This document shows positions 1-7,012 of a stretch of 7,012 nt of DNA, in pieces; position 1 is the stretch's first letter, and the number at the start of each line of letters is the position of its first letter. The position numbers were made by a program, and so were the translations under genes. The notes under the pieces were generated by a model. That model saw nothing but the letters and a program-made list of their open reading frames with translations, had not been told where the DNA came from and made no database searches. Source of the DNA: Candidatus Dormiibacterota bacterium (GTDB taxonomy: Bacteria > Chloroflexota > Dormibacteria > Dormibacterales > Dormibacteraceae); the NCBI GenBank assembly GCA_003151665.1, contig PLYD01000279.1:1-7012 (forward strand), given 5' to 3'.

Positions 1-25
1 CTATGTGTTTTTCAGGGGCATGTAG

Positions 26-742
26 TTAGTTAGTGCGCAACACCCTCCATGCATAGATTGGGAGGACTGCCATTCGGCGCACTCGCGACGGTTGCCGCAC
101 CAACCTGAAAAGCCATTCGAGCCCCGCGCGCCTCATCCACCTTGGTGCGCGGGGAATGCGCCCCGTCAGGTAGTCGAATGATCCACCCACCCCAATCGCG
201 ACCGCGACGCCCAGCGACTCGCGCATGCGGTCTATCCACAGCTCTTGCTTGGGGTGGCCATAAGCCACCAAGAGCACCTGCGGCTTGTGAGCGCGGATGA
301 GGGCAAGGGTCGCGGCGTCCGCCGACGGATCGGGCGTCCCGGCATGAGCCTCCACCTCGAGCTCGGGATGTTCGGCGCGCAGCCGGGTGGCGAGGTCATT
401 CGCCACACCTGGCGCGGCGCCAAGCAGAAAGATGCGGAAGCCCCGGCGGGCGCACAACGCGGCCAGGGGTGGAATGAGATCGACGCCCGTCACCGGCTCG
501 CGCATTCCGCAGCCCTGGCGTCGAGCCGCCCAGACGACCCCGCTGCCGTCGGCCAGGCACAGGTCGGCCGATTCGAGCACCCGGGCGAAGTCCTGGTCCG
601 CCCTCGCCCTCATGACGAACTCGGGGTTGACCGTCGCCACGAGGTGATGACCACCGGCATCGACGAACTGCTCGATCCGATCGAGCGAAGCTTCCATATC
701 CAGGCAGTCGACACGCACACCTAGGACACGGGCCTGGTTCAC
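26..742 (-). CDS. WecG/TagA/CpsF-family glycosyltransferase (GT26)
   Basis: This 238-residue protein matches the WecG/TagA/CpsF family, which transfers an N-acetylmannosamine-type sugar to undecaprenyl-diphosphate-linked GlcNAc during synthesis of enterobacterial common antigen, wall teichoic acid or capsule. Seen in sequence: the family N-terminus RVLGVRVD (5-12), TVNPEF (37-42), LADGSGVVWAAR (63-74), GFRIFLLGAAPG (101-112), a GHPKQELWI segment (162-170) and GVGGSFDYLTGRIPRAP (184-200). Thr37 and Asp65 fall where the TagA active-site Thr and catalytic Asp are reported. The C-terminal tail is rich in Arg (R213, R216, R220, R222, R223), like the membrane-associating appendage of TagA; there is no transmembrane helix. 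The GTG at 742 is chosen because RVLGVRVD is conserved and would be lost with the next Met (residue 16). No Shine-Dalgarno precedes it. It is divergent from a GT4 gene, suggesting a surface-glycan locus. The family is secure; the exact sugar is not known. Confidence 0.9.
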   Translation of the reverse strand: MNQARVLGVRVDCLDMEASLDRIEQFVDAGGHHLVATVNPEFVMRARADQDFARVLESADLCLADGSGVVWAARRQGCGMREPVTGVDLIPPLAALCARRGFRIFLLGAAPGVANDLATRLRAEHPELEVEAHAGTPDPSADAATLALIRAHKPQVLLVAYGHPKQELWIDRMRESLGVAVAIGVGGSFDYLTGRIPRAPRWMRRAGLEWLFRLVRQPSRVRRMAVLPIYAWRVLRTN

Positions 743-749
743 GCGAGTG

Positions 750-755
750 ATTATC
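750..755 (-). promoter_or_regulatory. Candidate -10 box (GATAAT) for a leaderless WecG-family mRNA
   Basis: Read on the minus strand, GATAAT (5 of 6 to TATAAT) ends seven bases before the GTG start at 742, so transcription would begin at or next to the start codon. No purine-rich ribosome site lies between. I see no good -35 hexamer at 16-19 bases upstream. This is an inference from spacing only. Confidence 0.35.
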
Positions 756-812
756 AGTCGCGCCTGGCGTGCACGAGCCTTAGCTTATGAGGGTGTCAGC
801 CGGGATTCCATC

Positions 813-817
813 GGAAG
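813..817 (+). promoter_or_regulatory. Shine-Dalgarno GGAAG that fixes the start of the plus-strand GT4 gene
   Basis: GGAAG lies seven bases before ATG at 825. The same frame is open upstream to a GTG at 747, but the extra 26 residues do not resemble a GT4 N-terminus and that GTG has no ribosome site, so 825 is preferred. Confidence 0.7.
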
Positions 818-824
818 CGTTGCG

Positions 825-1898
825 ATGAAGACCATCGCGGTCGATCTCAACCCCGCGACCCGCGAAGTGGTCACTGGCACCGAGATATACGCTCGCGAGG
901 TCGGTTCGCGCCTGGAGGCTGCCGCACCAGACCTGCGGTGGCGGTTCTTCGCGTCCAGACCCCGCGCCGGTCTCGGCGTCGATGTGATGGTCACGCCCTT
1001 CCCCCGGCTCTGGTCGCAGGTGCGCCTACCACTGGCGCTTGCTCACGAACGCGCCGACCTGCTTTTCGTGCCGTCACATGTGGTGCCGTTTGCATGGCCC
1101 GGCAAAGCGCTGACCGTTGTGCATGACCTGGCTTTCGAGCGCCACCCGCACGCATACTCCGCGTCCGAGCGCGCCTACCTTCAGCTGACGACTCGGTGGG
1201 CGGCGCAGCGATGTCCTGTGCTGATCGCCGTCTCGGAATCCACGAAATCGGACCTTGTGGCGCTGTATGGAGTGAAGGCGGAGCGCATTCGTGTCGTGCC
1301 ACTCGGTGGAGGAGAAGCTGTCCGTCGGCCGATCGCGCCTGCGTCGCGGCTCGGCGAGCTCGGCCTCAACGGGACATTCGTGCTCCAGGTGGGACGCATC
1401 GAGACGCGAAAGAACCAGGTCGCTGCGCTCGCGGCGGTAGAGCGCCTGGAGGGCGTCACCCTCGCCGTCGCCGGCTCGGAGCGCGACGAAGCGATCGCAG
1501 CGCGGTTGCGCGCATCTCCGAGGGCCCGGGTCCTAGGCAGGGTCGACCCGCCGACGCTCGAGTTGCTGTACAAGCACGCGGCGGCGGTGGTGGTGCCAAG
1601 CCTTTACGAAGGTTTCGGTCTGCCCGTCCTCGAGGCGATGTCGCGCGGCAAGGTGGTGGTCGCAGCGCTGACGTCGTCGCTGCCAGAGGTGGGCGGCGAC
1701 GCAGTCCTATACGCAGATCCCGCTGATCCCGACGCCGTCGCCAAGGCGCTGAGGAGCGCGCTCAGCGACAAGGCTCTTCGCGCCAAGCTCGCGCGTGCCG
1801 CGCGAGCCCGGGCGGCGCAGTTCACGTGGGACCGGTGCGCTGCCGGTGTGGTGGCGGTGATTCGAGAGCTGGTCGGGCCCGCCGCTAGGCCGGCCTGA
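825..1898 (+). CDS. GT4-family glycosyltransferase (GT-B fold)
   Basis: A 357-residue retaining glycosyltransferase of family GT4, expected to transfer a sugar from a nucleotide-sugar donor to a growing glycan at the cytoplasmic face of the membrane. The N-terminal half starts with a beta strand KTIAVDLNP (2-10) followed by GTEIYAREV (18-26), and contains VVHDLAFERHP (98-108) and IAVSESTKSDL (134-144). The C-terminal donor-binding domain has QVGRIETRKN (188-197) and PSLYEGFGLPVLEAM (258-272), with the EX7E pair at Glu262 and Glu270, then SLPEVGGDAVLY (285-296). The protein is complete, with a length usual for the family. It is divergently arranged from the WecG-family gene, with 82 bases between them, and its 3' end overlaps the opposing GT4 gene by 14 bases. 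It resembles mannosyl- and rhamnosyltransferases of O-antigen or exopolysaccharide clusters, but the donor and acceptor cannot be told from sequence. Confidence 0.92.
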   Translation: MKTIAVDLNPATREVVTGTEIYAREVGSRLEAAAPDLRWRFFASRPRAGLGVDVMVTPFPRLWSQVRLPLALAHERADLLFVPSHVVPFAWPGKALTVVHDLAFERHPHAYSASERAYLQLTTRWAAQRCPVLIAVSESTKSDLVALYGVKAERIRVVPLGGGEAVRRPIAPASRLGELGLNGTFVLQVGRIETRKNQVAALAAVERLEGVTLAVAGSERDEAIAARLRASPRARVLGRVDPPTLELLYKHAAAVVVPSLYEGFGLPVLEAMSRGKVVVAALTSSLPEVGGDAVLYADPADPDAVAKALRSALSDKALRAKLARAARARAAQFTWDRCAAGVVAVIRELVGPAARPA

Positions 1899-2988
1899 CC
1901 GCTCGATCGACCGCCCGCCATGTCAGGTCGGCCGACCGCGACCAGCTGAATTGCGCCGCGCGCAGGATGCCGCGCCGCTTGAGATCCGCAGCCAGGTCCG
2001 AATCGCCGACGACCTTTTCCAGTGCTTCTCGCCAGGCATCGGGGTCGTCGGCGGCCGCTATCAACCCGGCGTCCCCCACCACCTCTGGCAGGCTCGCCCG
2101 GTCGGAGACCACGACCGGCGTTCCGCACGCCATGGCCTCCAGCGGTGGGAACCCGAACCCCTCGTACCACGCCGGATGCGCGAGGACTCGGGCCAGGTTG
2201 TAGACGGCCGGCAGCTCCGCAGGATCGAGCCCTGCTATGTGGTGCACGCTCGGTCCCAGGCGCGCGAGCCGTTCCTTGATCGGCTCATAGAGCCAGCCCC
2301 AGTCGCCGACGATGACGAGGTCGGGCCGGTCGCGCATCATCGCCCACGCCTCGAGCAGCGTGGTCAGGTTCTTGCGCGGCTCGATGGTGCCAACAAACAG
2401 GATGAATCGCTCCGGGAGCTGGAGGCGGGCGCGAGCGCTGTCCAGGTCCTCGCGGCTCATCGGCCGGAACACGTGAGAGATGCCGTGGGGCACAACGCTG
2501 ATACGCGCCGCCGGAACTCCAAACAGCTCTGTGATGTCGGCGGCTGTGTTGTTCGAGACGGCCACGATCACATCGGCGCGGGCGAGCGATCGGGGAACGA
2601 CAAGCCGCGTGTTCAACGGCTGGCGGCCGGGAAACCAGCTCGGGTTGAGGTAAATCGCGAGGTCGTGGATGGTGATGACGGAAGGGCAACGGACGCTCCC
2701 GAGCGGGAGGACGCCCGCGGGGCCGAAGTAGGCATCGGGAGCGAGGCGCCGCATGCGAGCAGGCCATTGAACGTGACGCCCGACGAAGGGCAAGCTCGGC
2801 AGCGGCCTGTATCGGACGGCTGGGTGCGAGTTCGGCGCGGCCGCCTCTGCTGGCAGATAGACGGTGAAACGGCAGTCGGGTCTGTCGACGCTCATCGCGC
2901 GCAGGATCTCTCTCGTGTAGACGCCGACACCGGCTCGGGGCCGGGCGAGGCCGGACCCATCGACTGCCAGGTGCAGGCCGGACAGCAT
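1885..2988 (-). CDS. GT4-family glycosyltransferase (mannosyltransferase-like)
   Basis: A complete 367-residue GT4 glycosyltransferase, paralogous in layout to the plus-strand gene. The N-terminus HLAVDGSGLARPRAGVGVYT (6-25) contains a Gly-rich acceptor-side loop typical of GT4 enzymes of polysaccharide clusters. Further motifs are ITIHDLAIYLNPSWFP (105-120), VIVAVSNNTAADI (140-152), RISVVPHGI (162-170), FILFVGTIEPRKNLTTLLEA (195-214) and HPAWYEGFGFPPLEAMACGT (271-290). The EX7E pair is Glu276 and Glu284, followed by ASLPEVVGDAGL (298-309). ATG at 2988 has GGAG at 2993-2996, four bases upstream, which is close but acceptable. It lies 67 bases downstream of murA on the same strand, separated by hairpins, so it may be read through from the atp-murA operon or have its own promoter. 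The sugar specificity is unknown. EPRKN and the HDL motif resemble mannosyltransferases, but this is only a guess. Confidence 0.93.
   Translation of the reverse strand: MLSGLHLAVDGSGLARPRAGVGVYTREILRAMSVDRPDCRFTVYLPAEAAAPNSHPAVRYRPLPSLPFVGRHVQWPARMRRLAPDAYFGPAGVLPLGSVRCPSVITIHDLAIYLNPSWFPGRQPLNTRLVVPRSLARADVIVAVSNNTAADITELFGVPAARISVVPHGISHVFRPMSREDLDSARARLQLPERFILFVGTIEPRKNLTTLLEAWAMMRDRPDLVIVGDWGWLYEPIKERLARLGPSVHHIAGLDPAELPAVYNLARVLAHPAWYEGFGFPPLEAMACGTPVVVSDRASLPEVVGDAGLIAAADDPDAWREALEKVVGDSDLAADLKRRGILRAAQFSWSRSADLTWRAVDRAVRPA
1887..1896. repeat. 10-bp perfect palindrome inside the convergent gene overlap
   Basis: AGGCCGGCCT equals its own reverse complement. It encodes Arg-Pro-Ala as the last three residues of both convergent GT4 genes, followed by TGA on the plus strand and TAG on the minus strand. 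There is no loop or T-tract, so it is not a standard intrinsic terminator. Confidence 0.8.
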
Positions 2989-3009
2989 TAGACTCCGGGG
3001 ACCCCACCC

Positions 3010-3029
3010 GGCCGCGCCAAGGCGGGGCC
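3010..3029. repeat. Imperfect inverted repeat between murA and the GT4 gene
   Basis: The arms 3010-3018 and 3021-3029 pair at 8 of 9 positions around a two-base AA centre, so the real loop would open to about six bases. The stem is nearly all G and C. It lies next to a second, perfect hairpin on the murA side. It may be part of one structured element or simply chance in a GC-rich spacer. Confidence 0.4.
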
Positions 3030-3031
3030 GA

Positions 3032-3052
3032 CCTCCCCGCTAAGCGGGGAGG
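3032..3052. repeat. Perfect 9-bp hairpin just downstream of murA (possible terminator or REP-like unit)
   Basis: CCTCCCCGC (3032-3040) and GCGGGGAGG (3044-3052) form a perfect stem with a TAA loop, three bases after the murA stop. Neither strand has a T-tract beyond the stem, so it is not a canonical Rho-independent terminator. It could protect the 3' end of the atp-murA transcript, partially attenuate read-through into the GT4 gene, or be one copy of a dispersed palindromic repeat. No other copy occurs in this window. Confidence 0.6.
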
Positions 3053-3055
3053 GCT

Positions 3056-4375
3056 TCACTCGTAAGTTCGGTCCGGACCGCTTGCGTCCGCTTCGACCTT
3101 CTCGCTCGTTATCCTCGCGCCGACCGAAGCCAACTTTCCTGGCATGTTCTCGTATCCGCGATCGACATGCCACGCGTTGTGAAGGACGCTCTCGCCTTCG
3201 GCGCACAGCGCCGCGATCACCAGCGCCGCGCCGGACCTGATGTCGGGAATCGCGACCTCCGTGCCACGCAATCGGGCCGGTCCGTGCACGATCGCGTGTA
3301 GACGACCTTCCACGTTGATTCCAGCTCCCATCTTCGCCAGCTGGTTGACGTGCTGAAAACGGTTTTCGTGGACGTACTCCGAGATCACCGTCTCGCCATC
3401 GGCCTGGGTCATCATGGCCATGTACTGTGCCTGCAGGTCGGTTGGAAATCCTGGATAGGTCCAGGTGGACATGTCGACCGGCTTCAGCCGCGTCTTGGGG
3501 TTGCGGCCGACGCGAAACCAGCCGTCCCCCACCTCGACGTGGGCGCCGGCGAGCTCCAGCTTGAGGAGCACGACGTTCAGGTCTTCGGGCCGGCTGCAGT
3601 CGAGCCGTAGCTCGCCGCCCGCGGCCGCCACCGCTATCGCATACGTGCCTGCTTCGAGATAGTCGGGAACGACAGTGTGCTCGGCGCCGCCTAGATCTTT
3701 GACGCCATCGACGACCAGACGCTCGGTGCCAATGCCTTCGATGCGCGCGCCCATCTTGCCGAGCAGCAAGCACAGGTCTTGCACGTGGGGCTCGCGCGCG
3801 GCGTTGAAGATCTCCGTTCTGCCTTCTGCCAGAACGGCCGCAAGGAGGATGTTCTCGGTGCCGGTTACGGTCGGAAGGTCGAAGACGATGCGCTTTCCAC
3901 GCAGGCGATCGACCTCGGCGACTATCTCGGTCTGCGTCTCCTCGATCCTCGCGCCCATCTGGCGCAGCCCGCGTAGATGTTGCTCGAATCGCCTCGCTCC
4001 GATGTCGTCGCCACCAGGTCGCGGCACACGCGCCTTGCCGAACCGTCCGAGGAGCGCGCCAAGGAGAACTATCGTCGCGCGCATTCGGCGTCCAAGGTCG
4101 TCGGGCACGTGGCTGTCCTGCGCAAATCCGGTCTTGATGATGAGCGAGCCATCGCCCTCAACCCGCCCGCCCAGGCCGCTGAGTATTTCGCCCATCAACG
4201 CCGTGTCGGTGACCCGCGGCACATTGTTGAGCCGCACGGGTTCTGTTGTCAGGAGCGCGGCGGCCATCTCGGGAAGGGCGGCGTTCTTGGAACCGCCGAC
4301 GCAGATGTCACCAGCGAGTTGAGCGCCCCCTGTAATTCGAATCACGTGATCGTGACGCGGCGCTGGAGTCATCAT
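3056..4375 (-). CDS. murA: UDP-N-acetylglucosamine 1-carboxyvinyltransferase, Cys-to-Asp type
   Basis: MurA transfers enolpyruvate from PEP to UDP-GlcNAc, the first committed step of peptidoglycan synthesis, in the cytoplasm. The 439-residue protein is slightly longer than E. coli MurA (419), with short additions at both ends. Seen: GGSKNAALPEMAAALL (27-42; Lys30 and Asn31 equal E. coli Lys22/Asn23), RRMRATI (96-102; Arg99 equals Arg91), the active-site loop PGGDDIGARRF (120-130), NAAREP (191-196), YPGFPTDLQAQY (307-318; Asp313 equals Asp305) and HVDRGYENMPGKL (403-415; Arg407 equals Arg397). The loop residue that is Cys115 in E. coli is Asp123 here (GAC, 4007-4009), as in mycobacterial and chlamydial enzymes that resist fosfomycin. 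Two adjacent ATGs (4375, 4372) are possible; AAGGG at 4379-4383 is better spaced for 4372. It starts 19 bases after atpC, an arrangement also known near atp operons of other bacteria (for example B. subtilis murAA). Confidence 0.97.
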   Translation of the reverse strand: MMTPAPRHDHVIRITGGAQLAGDICVGGSKNAALPEMAAALLTTEPVRLNNVPRVTDTALMGEILSGLGGRVEGDGSLIIKTGFAQDSHVPDDLGRRMRATIVLLGALLGRFGKARVPRPGGDDIGARRFEQHLRGLRQMGARIEETQTEIVAEVDRLRGKRIVFDLPTVTGTENILLAAVLAEGRTEIFNAAREPHVQDLCLLLGKMGARIEGIGTERLVVDGVKDLGGAEHTVVPDYLEAGTYAIAVAAAGGELRLDCSRPEDLNVVLLKLELAGAHVEVGDGWFRVGRNPKTRLKPVDMSTWTYPGFPTDLQAQYMAMMTQADGETVISEYVHENRFQHVNQLAKMGAGINVEGRLHAIVHGPARLRGTEVAIPDIRSGAALVIAALCAEGESVLHNAWHVDRGYENMPGKLASVGARITSEKVEADASGPDRTYE

Positions 4376-4378
4376 CGA

Positions 4379-4383
4379 CCCTT
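4379..4383 (-). promoter_or_regulatory. Shine-Dalgarno AAGGG of murA
   Basis: On the minus strand AAGGG sits three bases before ATG 4375 and six bases before ATG 4372. The second spacing is closer to the usual optimum, so MurA may be 438 rather than 439 residues. The site lies inside the 19-base gap after atpC, consistent with co-transcription. Confidence 0.6.
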
Positions 4384-4394
4384 ACGGTAATTGG

Positions 4395-4804
4395 TTAGCC
4401 GCGACGCGCGCGCGCCAGCCTGAGGCGCGCCTCCGCCGTGGCAAGCGCGTTCTGGAACTCGATCTCCTCGGCCGTCGTCAGCGTCCCGGCAAGCCGTTCC
4501 TGTGCGCGGCGGCGCGCCTCTTCAGCCTTCTCGATCGAGATCTCATCGGCGTGCTCGGCGATGTCCGCGAGGACCGTGACCCGGTCGGGGAGGACCTCCA
4601 TAAAGCCGCCCCCGACGAACAGGACCTGCTCCTCCCCTCCATAGGTCTCCTGAATCCTCAGGGGCCCTGGCTTGAGGATGGTCATGAGCGGCGCGTGGCG
4701 AGCGAGGATGCCCAGCTCCCCATCGGCCCCCTTCGCGATGATGAAGTCGACCTCGCCTTCGAATAGGCTTCGCTCAACGCTCACTACCCGAAGCAGGTAC
4801 TTCA

Positions 4805-4805
<1 letters not shown>
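4395..4805 (-). CDS. atpC: F-type ATP synthase epsilon subunit
   Basis: The epsilon subunit of F1 links the gamma stalk to the c-ring and can inhibit ATP hydrolysis through its C-terminal helices. The 136-residue length matches full-length bacterial forms. The N-terminal beta-sandwich spans about 1-84 and includes the signature GELGILARHAPL (29-40), LKPGPLRI (44-51) and FVGGGFMEVLPDRVTVLAD (63-81). Residues about 90-134 are charged, alanine-rich and helical, so the inhibitory helical hairpin is present. The start is GTG at 4805, overlapping the TAG stop of atpD by one base (TAGTG). The upstream sequence has only a weak purine stretch (AAGAAGA), so translation is probably coupled to atpD. The stop is TAA, followed by 19 bases and then murA. 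Confidence 0.96.

Positions 4806-7012
<2,207 letters not shown>

Noticed and set aside
1..25. ATG at 21 on the minus strand as the start of a next gene
   Set aside because: The frame reaches a stop after six codons and has no ribosome site, so it is not a gene.
245..724. 159-codon plus-strand frame opposite the WecG-family gene
   Set aside because: It mirrors the codon structure of the minus-strand gene, and the translation shows no known motif.
747..824. Upstream GTG extension of the plus-strand GT4 gene
   Set aside because: The 26 extra residues do not resemble a GT4 N-terminus and GTG 747 lacks a ribosome site, whereas ATG 825 has GGAAG at good spacing.
1951..2991. 346-codon open frame on the plus strand opposite the minus-strand GT4 gene
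   Set aside because: It lies entirely antisense to a gene with clear GT4 motifs. The translation is Arg/Gly/Asp-rich without a recognisable fold, as expected of a shadow frame in GC-rich DNA.
3032..3052. Canonical Rho-independent terminator after murA
   Set aside because: The stem is perfect, but neither strand has a T-tract after it, so it is recorded only as an inverted repeat of uncertain role.
2988..3773. 261-codon minus-strand frame overlapping murA
   Set aside because: It is an out-of-frame reading of murA; the product is extremely Arg-rich and low in complexity, while MurA has every family motif in the other frame.
3675..4322. 215-codon plus-strand frame opposite murA
   Set aside because: Ser/Arg/Pro-rich translation antisense to a conserved gene, with no motif or ribosome site supporting it.
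3056..4375. AroA (EPSP synthase) as an alternative identity for MurA
   Set aside because: Both share the enolpyruvate transferase fold, but GGSKNAALP, the PGGxxIGAR loop, YPGFPTDLQAQ and DRGYE are specific to MurA.

Overview
The window is high-GC, gene-dense bacterial chromosome with no mobile element, CRISPR array or RNA gene that I can see. It joins a conserved housekeeping block (the end of an F-type ATP synthase operon plus murA) to a group of cell-envelope glycosyltransferases. The organism cannot be named from this alone. The GC content, GTG starts, possible leaderless start, gene order atpG-atpD-atpC-murA, and a DDYTDPA motif in AtpD would suit a Chloroflexota, Dormibacterota or Actinomycetota-like lineage. 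That is a weak inference.

Layout from right to left on the minus strand: atpG (gamma, 5' end outside the window), atpD (beta), atpC (epsilon), then murA after 19 bases. AtpD and AtpC are joined by a TAGTG stop/start overlap, and the AtpD ribosome site begins at the atpG stop, so these genes are probably one transcript. A 67-base gap with two GC-rich hairpins follows murA, and then a minus-strand GT4 glycosyltransferase (1885-2988). A plus-strand GT4 glycosyltransferase (825-1898) converges on it, and their 3' ends overlap by 14 bases. A divergent 82-base spacer separates that gene from a minus-strand WecG/TagA/CpsF-family glycosyltransferase (26-742). Its stop lies near the left edge, and bases 1-25 hold nothing I can identify.

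Functionally, AtpG/D/C make part of the F1 head, stalk and regulatory epsilon subunit. MurA performs the first committed step of peptidoglycan synthesis. The three glycosyltransferases most likely assemble or extend a lipid-linked surface polysaccharide or wall glycopolymer, but sugar donors and acceptors cannot be read from the sequence. The most useful observation is that MurA carries Asp where the catalytic/fosfomycin-target Cys (E. coli Cys115) normally lies, which predicts intrinsic fosfomycin insensitivity. I did not find a convincing undescribed system here. The other findings are small-scale features: a palindromic gene overlap, intergenic hairpins, a possible leaderless start, and unusual residues in AtpD.
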